64,000 nt of DNA from Arenibacter sp. F20364. Its GTDB lineage: Bacteria; Bacteroidota; Bacteroidia; Flavobacteriales; Flavobacteriaceae. Below the pieces are notes generated by a model. It worked only from the letters and a program-made list of their open reading frames with translations, ran no database searches and had not been told where the DNA came from. The stretch is taken from the NCBI RefSeq assembly GCF_023015905.1, contig NZ_JALKBD010000018.1, positions 1 to 64,000 on the forward strand, written 5' to 3'. This document shows, in pieces, positions 19,598 through 28,101 of this stretch; the first letter of the stretch is position 1; each line of letters starts with the position of its first letter. Both the position numbers and the translations under genes were made by a program.

Positions 19598-20509
19598 TTA
19601 TAATTGCAAATATAACTCAATTATATCTAATTTTTCGGAAGGGAAATCTTCGATTTCTAATAATTCGTCAAATGAAGATATTCCTCCGTTCGCTTCCCTC
19701 AAGGCAACTATTCGTGCTGCCACTTCATATTTTATGTAGACTAGCTTTGAGATACCCCTTGCAGACGCTTGGTTAATATTAATTTTAGACATAGCCGGAC
19801 TTTCCAAAATTTTGAAGTCTTTCAGAACTCTCGCCACCACCTTAGGCTCCAGGCCATAAACGTGGCCCAATTGCTCTTCTACCAAAAAACCTCCCAATAG
19901 GTCCCTAAACTTTACTATGCGGTGGGACAACTTATCCCCTATTCCGTTAACAGCACGTAATTCTTCTGCCGTGGCAGTATTAAGGTCTTTTAACTTGCCC
20001 AAATTGAAGGTGTCTGTAGCAGGAATATACCTTACACTACCGGAAGAAGCCGGCTTGTCGCGAACCGCAGAATCCTCCCCTATTTTATGTGTCCACTCGG
20101 GAAACTTAAAATAAGGCTGCAGACTTTCCAACAGGGAATCCGATATCAATGTTACCTTTTGAAATTCCTTGGCGGAATTAACATACTGATTTTTAGCCCT
20201 AAAAAAATGCAAACGATCTATCTCCTCTGTGGACATTCCCAAAACGTAGCCTTTGTAATCCGATATAAAATTGGGATTAAATGGGTAGACCTGGATTGTA
20301 TCCTTCTTCAGGGCAAGACTTCTCAGTTCATCAATTTTGGCTTGGTATTCCTCATCTACCCTTAGAGAGTTGACCCTTTCCATTACAGGATACGACTTGA
20401 CAACAAAAAAAACTATTTGAAAAATAACTATTAGAAGCAGTAAAAAGAAAATCCCACTTCGCTCTTGTTTATTAAACTTAAAGTGGGATTTAAACGATTT
20501 TTTGTTCAC
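19598..20509 (-). CDS. ComEA-like helix-hairpin-helix protein
   Basis: The 303-residue protein has one N-terminal membrane segment (residues 19-38) and then helix-hairpin-helix DNA-binding motifs: LNTATAEELRAVNGIGDKLSHRIVKFR near 180-205 and INQASARGISKLVYIKYEVAARIVALR near 245-270. In ComEA such motifs bind incoming DNA during natural transformation. In Bacteroidota this family is common, often without other competence genes nearby, as here, so a role in competence is only inferred. Translation appears to start at GTG (20509); no ATG gives the conserved FNKQERSGIFF start region. Confidence 0.8.
   Translation of the reverse strand: MNKKSFKSHFKFNKQERSGIFFLLLLIVIFQIVFFVVKSYPVMERVNSLRVDEEYQAKIDELRSLALKKDTIQVYPFNPNFISDYKGYVLGMSTEEIDRLHFFRAKNQYVNSAKEFQKVTLISDSLLESLQPYFKFPEWTHKIGEDSAVRDKPASSGSVRYIPATDTFNLGKLKDLNTATAEELRAVNGIGDKLSHRIVKFRDLLGGFLVEEQLGHVYGLEPKVVARVLKDFKILESPAMSKININQASARGISKLVYIKYEVAARIVALREANGGISSFDELLEIEDFPSEKLDIIELYLQL
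20448..20491. repeat. Palindrome inside the 5' end of the ComEA-like gene
   Basis: AAATCCCACTT and its complement form an 11-bp stem in the first codons of the gene. A related, imperfect copy lies at 20808-20850. Confidence 0.6.
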
Positions 20510-20807
20510 AACTCAAACTTTTTGCCTTAATAACACCTATACCTTATTCTTATGATGCACCAAGATATGTTGCAATTCCCTACTTCACAAGCAACGCTAT
20601 AAAAGTGGCCGAATTCAAAATATCACCCTTTCCCCAAGTCTGGGTAAGTTATAATCTAAATATACTAAAAATGTGGCAAACATAAATAGAAGCCCCATCA
20701 TCTACAACCCAGCAACACCTAGGCTCCCCCTATTTAGTTTCTTTAAGTATTATAGAAAGCGAAATATTGTAAAATAAGGGAGTATTCCGTTATGGGAACA
20801 AACAAGA
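20510..20807. other. Intergenic region upstream of the ComEA-like gene
   Basis: No ORF or RNA gene is recognised in these bases. The region holds a candidate minus-strand promoter at 20677-20707, which would give the ComEA-like gene a leader of about 160 bases, or a short RNA of unknown role. Confidence 0.4.
20677..20707 (-). promoter_or_regulatory. Candidate promoter of the ComEA-like gene
   Basis: On the minus strand TTG (20707-20705), a 20-base spacer and TATGTTTG (20684-20677) fit the consensus. The same -7 sequence and spacing occur before pyruvate carboxylase. Confidence 0.5.
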
Positions 20808-20850
20808 AAATCCCACCTCATTCCTGTTTATGGAATATAAGGTAGGATTT
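20808..20850 (-). terminator. Hairpin after the symporter, related to the ComEA 5' end
   Basis: An imperfect 11-bp stem (AAATCC-ACCT with AGGT-GGATTT) encloses a second short stem. It begins 24 bases after the symporter stop. The T run is broken, so termination may be partial. About 40 of 50 bases match the 5' coding region of the ComEA-like gene. Confidence 0.55.
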
Positions 20851-20873
20851 GTGTTTGTTGTCCTAATATTTAT

Positions 20874-22940
20874 TTACGCCTTTCCCTGTTTTCTAAAAAG
20901 CGTATTTGCCTTGAGTTTTACCAGATAGTCATCAAGATCTCTTTTCACCTCACCAGACATAAGATAAAGCCCAATAATATTCGGGAAGGACATGGCCAAA
21001 ATCATCATATCCGAAAAATCCAATACGGCCCCCAAACTCACAGATGCACCAACCACCACAAAAACAAGGAATAACATCTTATATACAAATTCTACTTTTT
21101 TACTTTTTCCAAAAAGATAGGTCCAAGCCCGCATCCCATAATAGGACCATGAAATCATAGTTGAAAATGCAAACAGGAACACTGCCAGGGCCAAAACATA
21201 TGGGAACCAGGAAAGCACACTTCCAAATGCATCCGATGTTAATTGGGCACCGGCCATCCCCTCTACTTCATGCATTCCAGTGAATATTAAAACCAAGGCT
21301 GTCAGGGTACAAACCACTACCGTATCTATAAAGGGCTCCAAAAGCGCCACAAAACCTTCTGATGGCGGATGATTTGTCTTCGCCGTACTATGAGCAATTG
21401 CAGCGGAACCCACTCCCGCCTCATTGGAAAATGCGGCCCGTTGGAAACCAACGATCAAAACCCCAACAATGCCACCTTTGAGTGCACTGGGACTAAAAGC
21501 ACCTTCCACTATGGCTGCAAATGCCGGTCCTATATTTTCTATATTGATTATGATTACCGTTAAGGCGGCAAGGATATAAATAGAAGCCATAATAGGAACT
21601 ACCCTCCCGGTAACATTGGCAATACTGTTTATTCCACCGATAATTACCACACCAACGAGAATTGCCGTAATAATTCCAAACCAAAATCCATTACCCTGTA
21701 AGGCTGGGAACTGTCCGGAAAGCTGTTCAAAAGATTGATTGGCCTGAAACATATTTCCTCCTCCAAAAGAGGCCCCCACTGCCAATATGGCAAATAGACT
21801 GGCAAGCACTTTTCCAATGCCTTTATAGTTTCTTTTCTCCAGACCGTAGCGCAAATAATTCATTGGTCCTCCAAAAACCCGGCCATCAGGAAGTATATTT
21901 CGGTACTTAACCCCTAATGTACACTCCACAAATTTGGAAGACATTCCAAGCAAACCACAAACAATCATCCAAAATGTTGCACCGGCACCTCCCAAGGAAA
22001 CAGCTACCCCAACACCTGCAATATTCCCAAGTCCGACCGTACCGGAAACGGCTGTAGCCAAGGCTTGAAAATGGGTTACTTGACCAGGAGCATCCGGATC
22101 ATCATATTTTCCCTTGGCGAGATCAATGGAATGCCTAAAGCCCCTAATATTGATAAAGCCCATTCGCAACGTAAAGAAAACGGCACCCACCACTAACCAG
22201 ATTACGATAAACGGGATTGCCTTTTGCTGTGGGTCCCCATTGGGATGGGTTATAACCACAGGTTCGTCATATTTCACCTCTGCCAAAATATGCGCTCCTT
22301 GTTCTATGACGTGCTCTGAGTTTTCCGAGTTATATATTACTCCACCTTCCTTCGCCAAATACCTTAATTCTCCGTTAACCGATGAAGTTATGGTTACGGT
22401 AGTTCCATCATTCTTGGAAATAATTGCAATCTCATCTCCTGCTTTTACTTTTTGCCCTTCAGGCTTCAACCATTCTTTTAAAATAAATTTATCCTGTACA
22501 TCAGGAGACCATCCGGGAATAGCAATGCGTTTTACATCCGCGTACACCACAGGGTCATAAATCCCGATTGCAGCAAACGGATCCCAAAAAAGAACAGATC
22601 CCAAGGCGCTCACGGCAGGGGTCATAACTCCGTTAAAAAATTCGGTAATTGCCTCGGCAGGAACCTTGACTTCCTTGATAACCTGAAGTCCATTTGAATC
22701 GGTTATGGCAACCGTGTAAGGCAAACCTTCAACCAGATTAGTTGCTTGATTGGCCGTCAATGGAGTGTTTTGATTACTCCATTTATACCGGTAAGGCGGG
22801 GTACCACCGTCAACCTCCAACTTTACAACACCATCATTGATGTTCTTTGAAGGATTGTAAATAGACTCCTTAACAACGAGTTCTTGGGAAAATAAAGCAA
22901 ACGAAAACAGTAAAAAAATGGAAGATATATATTTCTTCAT
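20874..22940 (-). CDS. Sodium:alanine symporter (AGCS) with periplasmic insertion
   Basis: The C-terminal 440 residues are a typical AGCS sodium/amino-acid symporter with the signature [19 protein letters not shown] and about ten membrane segments. The 688-residue length exceeds the usual 450-550. The extra part is N-terminal: a signal peptide (1-18), a beta-rich segment like SprB/PKD repeats ([13 protein letters not shown], near 45-57), the first membrane-helix region ([19 protein letters not shown]), and then about 110 residues containing a biotinyl/lipoyl-like fold ([22 protein letters not shown]). The lipoyl lysine motif is absent, so the fold is probably structural. Alanine or glycine is the likely substrate. 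The gene stands alone. Confidence 0.88.
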   Translation of the reverse strand: MKKYISSIFLLFSFALFSQELVVKESIYNPSKNINDGVVKLEVDGGTPPYRYKWSNQNTPLTANQATNLVEGLPYTVAITDSNGLQVIKEVKVPAEAITEFFNGVMTPAVSALGSVLFWDPFAAIGIYDPVVYADVKRIAIPGWSPDVQDKFILKEWLKPEGQKVKAGDEIAIISKNDGTTVTITSSVNGELRYLAKEGGVIYNSENSEHVIEQGAHILAEVKYDEPVVITHPNGDPQQKAIPFIVIWLVVGAVFFTLRMGFINIRGFRHSIDLAKGKYDDPDAPGQVTHFQALATAVSGTVGLGNIAGVGVAVSLGGAGATFWMIVCGLLGMSSKFVECTLGVKYRNILPDGRVFGGPMNYLRYGLEKRNYKGIGKVLASLFAILAVGASFGGGNMFQANQSFEQLSGQFPALQGNGFWFGIITAILVGVVIIGGINSIANVTGRVVPIMASIYILAALTVIIINIENIGPAFAAIVEGAFSPSALKGGIVGVLIVGFQRAAFSNEAGVGSAAIAHSTAKTNHPPSEGFVALLEPFIDTVVVCTLTALVLIFTGMHEVEGMAGAQLTSDAFGSVLSWFPYVLALAVFLFAFSTMISWSYYGMRAWTYLFGKSKKVEFVYKMLFLVFVVVGASVSLGAVLDFSDMMILAMSFPNIIGLYLMSGEVKRDLDDYLVKLKANTLFRKQGKA

Positions 22941-23017
22941 ATGCAGCTTGAAAAGTTTAATTTTTGTTGGTTTAGCTTAAAATATCCCGGCAATATCCTA
23001 AAAATAATTAACGGAAT

Positions 23018-23025
23018 CAAATATA
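23018..23025 (-). promoter_or_regulatory. Candidate -7 element for the symporter
   Basis: TATATTTG on the minus strand lies 78 bases before the symporter ATG. No TTG is seen at the proper distance, so this is a weak call. Confidence 0.3.
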
Positions 23026-23038
23026 ATTGTTATTATAC

Positions 23039-24046
23039 TCAATCTATATGGAACATCTCATTTAATTTTTTTATCTGTTCAGGTCTACCCAAGACTATTA
23101 CTTTCCCCTGTGGCTCCAACTTTAAATCGGCCTCGGGATTAATAATATAATTGCCATTTGGTTCAATGTAACCTATTATAGTACAACCTGTCTTCTTTCT
23201 TAAATCCAGATCTCGCAAGGAATGATTATCGATCTGTGCCATAAAATTCTCTATGGTCACCTCTTCCAAATTGGTAGTATGCTCACCCTCAGTTGATAGT
23301 TTGTCCATAAAGGTTATTAGGTCGGGTATAACCACTAAGGACGCCATATGGTCTCCTCCTATCTTATCCGGCATAATTACCTTGTCCGCGCCCGCAAGTC
23401 TTAATTTCTTTTGGGAAGTTACCTGGGAAGCCCTGCTAATTATAAAGAGATCTTTATTTAACTGTCTGGCCGAGAGGACCACAAATAAGTTTGCGGCATC
23501 ATCCGGCATAGCGGTAATTAGGAATTGCGCCCTATCTATTCCAGCTTCTATCAAGGTTTCATCTTCATTAGCATCACCTTCAACAAACAGAATCTCCTCT
23601 TCAAACTTCTCAATGACTTCCTTATTTTTTTCAATGACTACAAAGGGCCGGTTATAAGCTTTTAATCTTTCCGCTGCCTGATTTCCATTTCGTCCAAAAC
23701 CACAAATAATTACATGACTGCTTAAACTACTGATTTTGTTTTTCACCTTTTTTTTCTTTAGAATTTGAAGCGCATTACGACTTAAGATATATTCGGTTAT
23801 TACCGAAATTGCGAATGCAAATATAAATACACTTGTAATAATTAATAGGACAGTAAATATTTTTGCCTCGGCATCCAACGGACGAACCTCTGAAAAACCA
23901 ACGGTAGTTACCGTAATAATGGTCATATAAAAGGCATCTATCCAAGTATAGTCTGACAAGAACCTATATCCAAATACTCCGAACAACAGGACCATGACCA
24001 ATAAAGCCAGTGCCAAATACATTCGGGAGCGAAAAAGTCTTATCAT
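23039..24046 (-). CDS. Potassium channel with RCK (TrkA) domain
   Basis: The 335-residue protein has two membrane segments (about 9-29 and 63-85) around a pore loop with the filter TTVGFSE at residues 47-53, then an RCK domain with the nucleotide-binding motif GFGRNG (116-121) and a C-terminal TrkA-C domain ending near 330. It forms a ligand-gated ion channel of the MthK/Kch type in the inner membrane. The filter reads GFSE where classical potassium channels have GYGD, so selectivity should not be assumed. It is the last gene of the DUF2851-pspC-channel operon, 2 bases after pspC. Confidence 0.88.
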   Translation of the reverse strand: MIRLFRSRMYLALALLVMVLLFGVFGYRFLSDYTWIDAFYMTIITVTTVGFSEVRPLDAEAKIFTVLLIITSVFIFAFAISVITEYILSRNALQILKKKKVKNKISSLSSHVIICGFGRNGNQAAERLKAYNRPFVVIEKNKEVIEKFEEEILFVEGDANEDETLIEAGIDRAQFLITAMPDDAANLFVVLSARQLNKDLFIISRASQVTSQKKLRLAGADKVIMPDKIGGDHMASLVVIPDLITFMDKLSTEGEHTTNLEEVTIENFMAQIDNHSLRDLDLRKKTGCTIIGYIEPNGNYIINPEADLKLEPQGKVIVLGRPEQIKKLNEMFHID

Positions 24047-24048
24047 AT

Positions 24049-24276
24049 TTAAAGATCAAAAACAGAGGTTCTTTTGGTGTACAACAAGTCTTTTATCCTT
24101 AACCAAAAGGCCATAAACAAATAAAGGGCAAATCCAAAGCCCAAGGTAACGAAAGTAAGATATATAAAAGACGTACGGACTACTCTGGTTCGTATGCCCA
24201 AACGCTCAGCTATTCGCCTACAAACCTCAAATCCTCTTTTCTGAAAATAATAAAGTACTTTGTAGAAAATGTTCAT
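24049..24276 (-). CDS. PspC domain protein
   Basis: This 75-residue protein has a PspC-type core: a basic helix (CRRIAERLGIRTRVVRTSFIYL) followed by a transmembrane segment (about 38-61). PspC proteins sit in the inner membrane and are linked to envelope stress. It is the middle gene of a tight operon, 9 bases after the DUF2851 gene and 2 bases before the channel gene. Confidence 0.8.
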   Translation of the reverse strand: MNIFYKVLYYFQKRGFEVCRRIAERLGIRTRVVRTSFIYLTFVTLGFGFALYLFMAFWLRIKDLLYTKRTSVFDL

Positions 24277-24285
24277 GCCTTAAAA

Positions 24286-25569
24286 TTAAGGTTTTCTATT
24301 TAATAATTGATGGCCCACAGCACATTGTAAACATTTATTTTTTGTACAGTATTCATTGTACAACTGCAATGCGGCCTGACTTTCTTTGGCTGAGGGTAAT
24401 TGTAATTTAAGCGTTCTAAATTTTGAAATAACCGTATTGCTTTCTGATGTTATCCCGGAAATGATATTAATTAATTCTTCATTTACATCCCTTCCCATAT
24501 GTTTTGCATAGCTTGATTTTATTGGAAGAACGGTATTGATAATCAATAAATCTACAAACTTCCGAGTAAGCTTCTTGACATATTTTTTGGAGATTTTTCC
24601 AAAGGTATAGTGGTTGTCCCAGTATTCGCTTGCAGTAACGTTAAAAACCAAATAAATTTCCTCAACACTCTTGGCATTGATAACCTTGCTAAATAAACTT
24701 TGGTGTACTGTATACAAATTGGCCAATTGGGACAGCCTGATAGTAGGAAAATTAGAGGGACGCAATTTAAAAAACTCTGGTTTTTGAATTGGCACGTCCG
24801 AGAAATCGTACTTGGCCTTTAAAAAAGCATATTCTCTTTTTAAAGTATCATAATAATTACCCCCAATAGTATCGTCATCCAAAAATCCAGCAAAGCCGTA
24901 TAGAAGACTTTCCATTTGAAGTGCATTGCCCTGAATTTTACGTACCACTGGGAAAGGCAGCCGATTGGCAATTTCATAAAAGGGCTCCCCATTTATTTTA
25001 AGTCCAAAATTTTTGGACAACAGTATAAAGAACACCCTTTCCCAATCATTATTGAATGTGGTTAAAAGTTGGGCCACCAAATCGGTTTTCCTCTCCAAAC
25101 GCTCAAAATAGAGTACTTCCAACCAATTCTGCACAACAAAATCGCTTATGTTGCTTATCTCACTTCCGCAATTGATAAATGAGCGCTCCTTGTGATAAAA
25201 CAATTTTTGATACTCCTTTAATATTGTGGATGAAATATAATCCTTCAGCACCAAGGTTGGAATAACAGTATTGTCGGCCCTGAACACCTCACAATCATCC
25301 TCCCAAACTACATGGAGTATTACATTTTGGTAATTGGGATCCAGTTCATGATTATGGGCATACCAATCGGAAGAATTAATATGCATTTCCACCGTACCGG
25401 CCCACAACTGTCCGTCTATTTGAATCTTAGCATTAAAAAAATCTGGCCCGGATAAAAGATTGTGCGATCCAATATCCAATATTTGAATGTCTTCATTTTT
25501 GGAGCCTGTAAGATTCCCCAATTGAAGTTTTTTATACTTCCAAATGAAATGCAAAAGATCTTCCCGCAT
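24286..25569 (-). CDS. DUF2851 family protein
   Basis: This 427-residue protein matches the DUF2851 family of Bacteroidota, recognised from its N-terminal MREDLLHFIWKYKKL start, the segment GSHNLLSGPDFFNAKIQIDGQLWAGTVE with its acidic residues, and a C-terminal CxxCAVG cysteine pair. The GPDF...GTVE pattern resembles restriction-endonuclease-like folds, but I cannot establish activity. No signal peptide is seen. It is the first gene of an operon with pspC and a potassium channel. Confidence 0.82.
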   Translation of the reverse strand: MREDLLHFIWKYKKLQLGNLTGSKNEDIQILDIGSHNLLSGPDFFNAKIQIDGQLWAGTVEMHINSSDWYAHNHELDPNYQNVILHVVWEDDCEVFRADNTVIPTLVLKDYISSTILKEYQKLFYHKERSFINCGSEISNISDFVVQNWLEVLYFERLERKTDLVAQLLTTFNNDWERVFFILLSKNFGLKINGEPFYEIANRLPFPVVRKIQGNALQMESLLYGFAGFLDDDTIGGNYYDTLKREYAFLKAKYDFSDVPIQKPEFFKLRPSNFPTIRLSQLANLYTVHQSLFSKVINAKSVEEIYLVFNVTASEYWDNHYTFGKISKKYVKKLTRKFVDLLIINTVLPIKSSYAKHMGRDVNEELINIISGITSESNTVISKFRTLKLQLPSAKESQAALQLYNEYCTKNKCLQCAVGHQLLNRKP

Positions 25570-25680
25570 AATCCAATGTAAAGAAAAAAAGAATACTCCA
25601 CAAGGTTAACCACAAAGTAAGGAACTTTCTACCAAGAAGTCTTTTTAGCGACAAAGAATAGGTATGGGCCAGCAACTAGA

Positions 25681-25992
25681 TTATTCCGCTACTTCACCCT
25701 CCCAGTTCATAAACCCCCCTACTAGGTTGTAGGCGTTTTCAAAGCCCAACTTGTTCATAATGGCGCAAGCTTGACCACTGCGTTGGCCAGACCTACAATA
25801 GACATAATAGTTTTTTGTTTTATCCAACTTTTCCAGTTCGTCAACAAATTCTTGCCCTAAGTAAATGTCGATATTGGTCGCGTTGGGGATATAACCTTCC
25901 GCAACCTCTTCCGGAGTCCTAACATCCAACAAGAATGCATTCTCGTCGCTTTCAAATTGTTCACTCCACTCCTCTTGTGATAAATCTGCCAT
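25681..25992 (-). CDS. Rhodanese-like protein
   Basis: The 103-residue protein is a single rhodanese domain. The motif LLDVRTPEEVAEGYIPNATNID (21-42) and the active-site loop YCRSGQRS with Cys66 are intact, so sulfur transfer is possible. No signal peptide is seen, so it should be cytoplasmic. A candidate promoter lies just upstream. The physiological sulfur acceptor is unknown. Confidence 0.9.
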   Translation of the reverse strand: MADLSQEEWSEQFESDENAFLLDVRTPEEVAEGYIPNATNIDIYLGQEFVDELEKLDKTKNYYVYCRSGQRSGQACAIMNKLGFENAYNLVGGFMNWEGEVAE

Positions 25993-26012
25993 TTGTTCAA
26001 TTCTTTAAACCT

Positions 26013-26044
26013 CAAAAATAATGTTTTTAAAAAAATTCCTTCAA
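26013..26044 (-). promoter_or_regulatory. Candidate promoter of the rhodanese gene
   Basis: On the minus strand TTG (26044-26042), a 21-base spacer and TATTTTTG (26020-26013) fit the consensus loosely. The leader would be about 14 bases. Confidence 0.4.
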
Positions 26045-26151
26045 CATTTAGTACAGAAATATAAGGAAGGTTATAACAGGAACATACCAAATCAATTTTC
26101 GCTATTGGTTTAGGCACAAGACTATTTAACAAATTTTTATCATCCACAATG

Positions 26152-26181
26152 TTGGAACAATGAATTAAATGCATACATTTG
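26152..26181 (+). promoter_or_regulatory. Promoter of the MarR operon
   Basis: TTG (26152-26154), exactly 19 bases and TACATTTG (26174-26181) form a full Bacteroidota promoter. The start point would lie near 26188, about 16 bases before the MarR ATG. Confidence 0.75.
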
Positions 26182-26190
26182 TATATACAA
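26179..26190 (+). promoter_or_regulatory. Candidate MarR operator
   Basis: TTGTATATACAA is a perfect 12-bp palindrome that covers the end of the -7 element and the expected start point. This is where a MarR-type autorepressor would block its own operon. Confidence 0.6.
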
Positions 26191-26203
26191 TTGTTGTAAC
26201 GAC

Positions 26204-26650
26204 ATGAATGTAGAGAAAATTATTAAAACCGATAAACAAATACCTATAACAAGTAGGACCATTATTCATATAAGCCTTGTTGAGACAAAGATTAATGAGA
26301 TGATGACTGCAGCATTAAAACCACAGGGGGTATCACTACAGCAATTCAATGTGCTGAGAATTTTAAGGGGTCAAAAAGGAAAACCCGCGAATCTTTCTAC
26401 ATTGAATGAAAGAATGGTCACCAAGATGAGCAACACTACAAGGTTGGTAGACAAGTTGATCCTAAAGGGTTATGTAGATCGCATGGTATGCCCCAGTAAC
26501 CGAAGGAAAGTAGAAATAAACATTACTCCTAATGGCGAAAGTGCATTGCAAAAAATGGATAAGGCCATAAAAATAGCCGAGGAAAAATTATTGGAAAATT
26601 TTACTGGAGATGATTTGGCAGCTTTGAATAACCTATTGGATAAATTTTAA
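26204..26650 (+). CDS. MarR family transcriptional regulator
   Basis: The 148-residue protein has the MarR winged-helix fold: a dimerising N-terminal helix, the helix-turn-helix region LSTLNERMVTKMSNTTRLVDKLILKGYV (residues 66-93) and the wing VCPSNRRKVEINITPNGE (96-113), with Cys near 97. It heads a putative operon with a nitroreductase and a YceI protein, 39 bases upstream of the former. By analogy with similar loci it probably senses a reactive compound or oxidant and represses these genes, but the ligand is unknown. Confidence 0.92.
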   Translation: MNVEKIIKTDKQIPITSRTIIHISLVETKINEMMTAALKPQGVSLQQFNVLRILRGQKGKPANLSTLNERMVTKMSNTTRLVDKLILKGYVDRMVCPSNRRKVEINITPNGESALQKMDKAIKIAEEKLLENFTGDDLAALNNLLDKF

Positions 26651-26689
26651 ACAAAAAAAACAACAATAAATAATTCTTAATTTCAAAAC

Positions 26690-27322
26690 ATGAATACTTA
26701 TATAGAAAATTTAAATTGGCGTTACGCCACCAAAAAATTTGACACCACCAAAAAAGTGTCCGAAAAGGATTTGGAAAATTTATTGGAAGCCACTTCCTTA
26801 AGTGCATCCTCTTATGGCTTGCAGCCTTATGAAATATTGGTGGTAAAAGATTCCGAAGTGCGAGCTAAATTACAGCCAGCGGCTTGGGGTCAGTCTCAAA
26901 TAACGGAAGCCTCCCACTTAATTGTATTGGCCAATCAATCTACATTTGGGGAAGAATTGGTAGATGATTACCTAAATAATGTAAGTGAAACCCGCGGAAT
27001 CCCGGAAAATGACCTACAAGGGTATGCAGATTTCATGAAGTCCAAATTAATGCCGTTATCCGAATCGGCCAAAGCAACATGGACGGCCAGACAAACCTAT
27101 ATTGCCCTCGGCAATCTATTGTCCGCCGCTGCAGATCTAAAAATAGATACCTGCCCTATGGAAGGTTTTGACAGCGCTCAATTTAACGAAATACTTGGAC
27201 TAACCGAAAAAGGGCTTAACGCAGCTGTTCTGGTTGCCGTAGGTTACCGGTCCAAAGAGGATAAAACACAACATTATAAAAAAGTGCGTAAAAACAAAGA
27301 GAATTTAATTACACATATATAA
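26690..27322 (+). CDS. NAD(P)H-dependent oxidoreductase, nitroreductase family
   Basis: This 210-residue FMN enzyme belongs to the NfsB-like nitroreductases. The N-terminal RYATKKFD motif (residues 11-18) binds FMN phosphate, and ASSYGLQPYEILVV (39-52) and the C-terminal AVLVAVGYRSKEDK are typical. It may reduce nitroaromatics or quinones. Its place behind a MarR gene suggests inducible detoxification. Confidence 0.92.
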   Translation: MNTYIENLNWRYATKKFDTTKKVSEKDLENLLEATSLSASSYGLQPYEILVVKDSEVRAKLQPAAWGQSQITEASHLIVLANQSTFGEELVDDYLNNVSETRGIPENDLQGYADFMKSKLMPLSESAKATWTARQTYIALGNLLSAAADLKIDTCPMEGFDSAQFNEILGLTEKGLNAAVLVAVGYRSKEDKTQHYKKVRKNKENLITHI

Positions 27323-27360
27323 ATAGGAACATTAACAAACATTATCTTAAAATTGAAATT

Positions 27361-27939
27361 ATGAAAAAAAATGCATTAAGTTTAGTATTGGCAGTATTTA
27401 CAGGTTTAACCGCAATGGCATCCACACCGGTGGACAACGAAATTAAACAGGTTAAAACCTCTGAAAGCACAGTAACCTGGAAGGGTTATAAAGTTACCGG
27501 TTCCCATCACGGAACCATAGCTATTGAATCAGGCTCCTTAATTTTTGACGGGGATAAATTAACCGGTGGAGAATTTGTAGTAGATATGCCTACCTTGGTT
27601 TCCAACGACTTGGAAGGTGAATACAAAGGCAAGTTGGAAGGCCATTTAAAATCCGATGATTTCTTTGGAGTTGAGGCACATCCCACTTCCAAATTGGTTT
27701 TTACCCAAGTAAAATCCACAGGGAAAAATTCATACGAAGTAACTGGAGATCTTACCGTTAAAGGAAAAACGAATCCGGTAACTTTTGACATCTCTATCTA
27801 TGGAAACAAGGCTACTGCTACAATGAAGGTAGACCGTTCCTTATATGATGTTAGATATGGATCAGGTAGTTTTTTCGACAATTTAGGGGATAAAACCATT
27901 TATGACGAATTTGATTTAGTAGTGGATCTGGTATTCTAA
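27361..27939 (+). CDS. YceI-like periplasmic protein
   Basis: The 192-residue protein starts with a signal peptide (1-20, cleavage near AMA-STP) and continues as a lipocalin-like YceI domain: STVTWKGYKVTGSHHGTIAIESG, then the FDISIYGNKATATMKVDRSLYDVRYGS strands. YceI proteins bind isoprenoid lipids in the periplasm. It follows the nitroreductase by 38 bases and a terminator follows it, closing the MarR operon. Confidence 0.92.
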   Translation: MKKNALSLVLAVFTGLTAMASTPVDNEIKQVKTSESTVTWKGYKVTGSHHGTIAIESGSLIFDGDKLTGGEFVVDMPTLVSNDLEGEYKGKLEGHLKSDDFFGVEAHPTSKLVFTQVKSTGKNSYEVTGDLTVKGKTNPVTFDISIYGNKATATMKVDRSLYDVRYGSGSFFDNLGDKTIYDEFDLVVDLVF

Positions 27940-27961
27940 ACCATCACAAATATCGATGTTT

Positions 27962-27987
27962 AAAACCTCACAATTGTGGGGTTTTTT
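27962..27987 (+). terminator. Terminator after the YceI gene
   Basis: AAAACCTCAC and GTGGGGTTTT (one G-U pair) form a 10-bp stem with a 4-base loop and a T run. It insulates the trp promoter, which begins 20 bases later. Confidence 0.9.
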
Positions 27988-28007
27988 ATTTTTTACGTAA
28001 CACAGGT

Positions 28008-28037
28008 TTGTAAATTTGAAATTCCTTCTTATATTTG
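28008..28037 (+). promoter_or_regulatory. Promoter of the trp operon
   Basis: TTG (28008-28010, preceded by T), exactly 19 bases and TATATTTG (28030-28037) make one of the best promoters of the window. The start point would lie near 28043, at or just before the leader peptide ATG, so the leader mRNA may be leaderless. Confidence 0.8.
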
Positions 28038-28044
28038 GCCTGCA

Positions 28045-28101
28045 ATGAGAAACATGGTATCAAATACTTGGTGGTGGAGCAACTTACGAAAAACATCGTG
28101 A
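28045..28101 (+). CDS. trpL: trp operon leader peptide
   Basis: An 18-codon ORF encodes MRNMVSNTWWWSNLRKTS. Three adjacent TGG codons lie at 28069-28077, an extreme bias for the rarest amino acid, directly ahead of a trp biosynthesis operon. The stop codon TGA (28099-28101) lies inside RNA segment 2 of the attenuator, as in enteric trp leaders. A second ATG at 28054 is a possible alternative start. The peptide itself probably has no function; its translation measures charged tRNA-Trp. Confidence 0.85.
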   Translation: MRNMVSNTWWWSNLRKTS

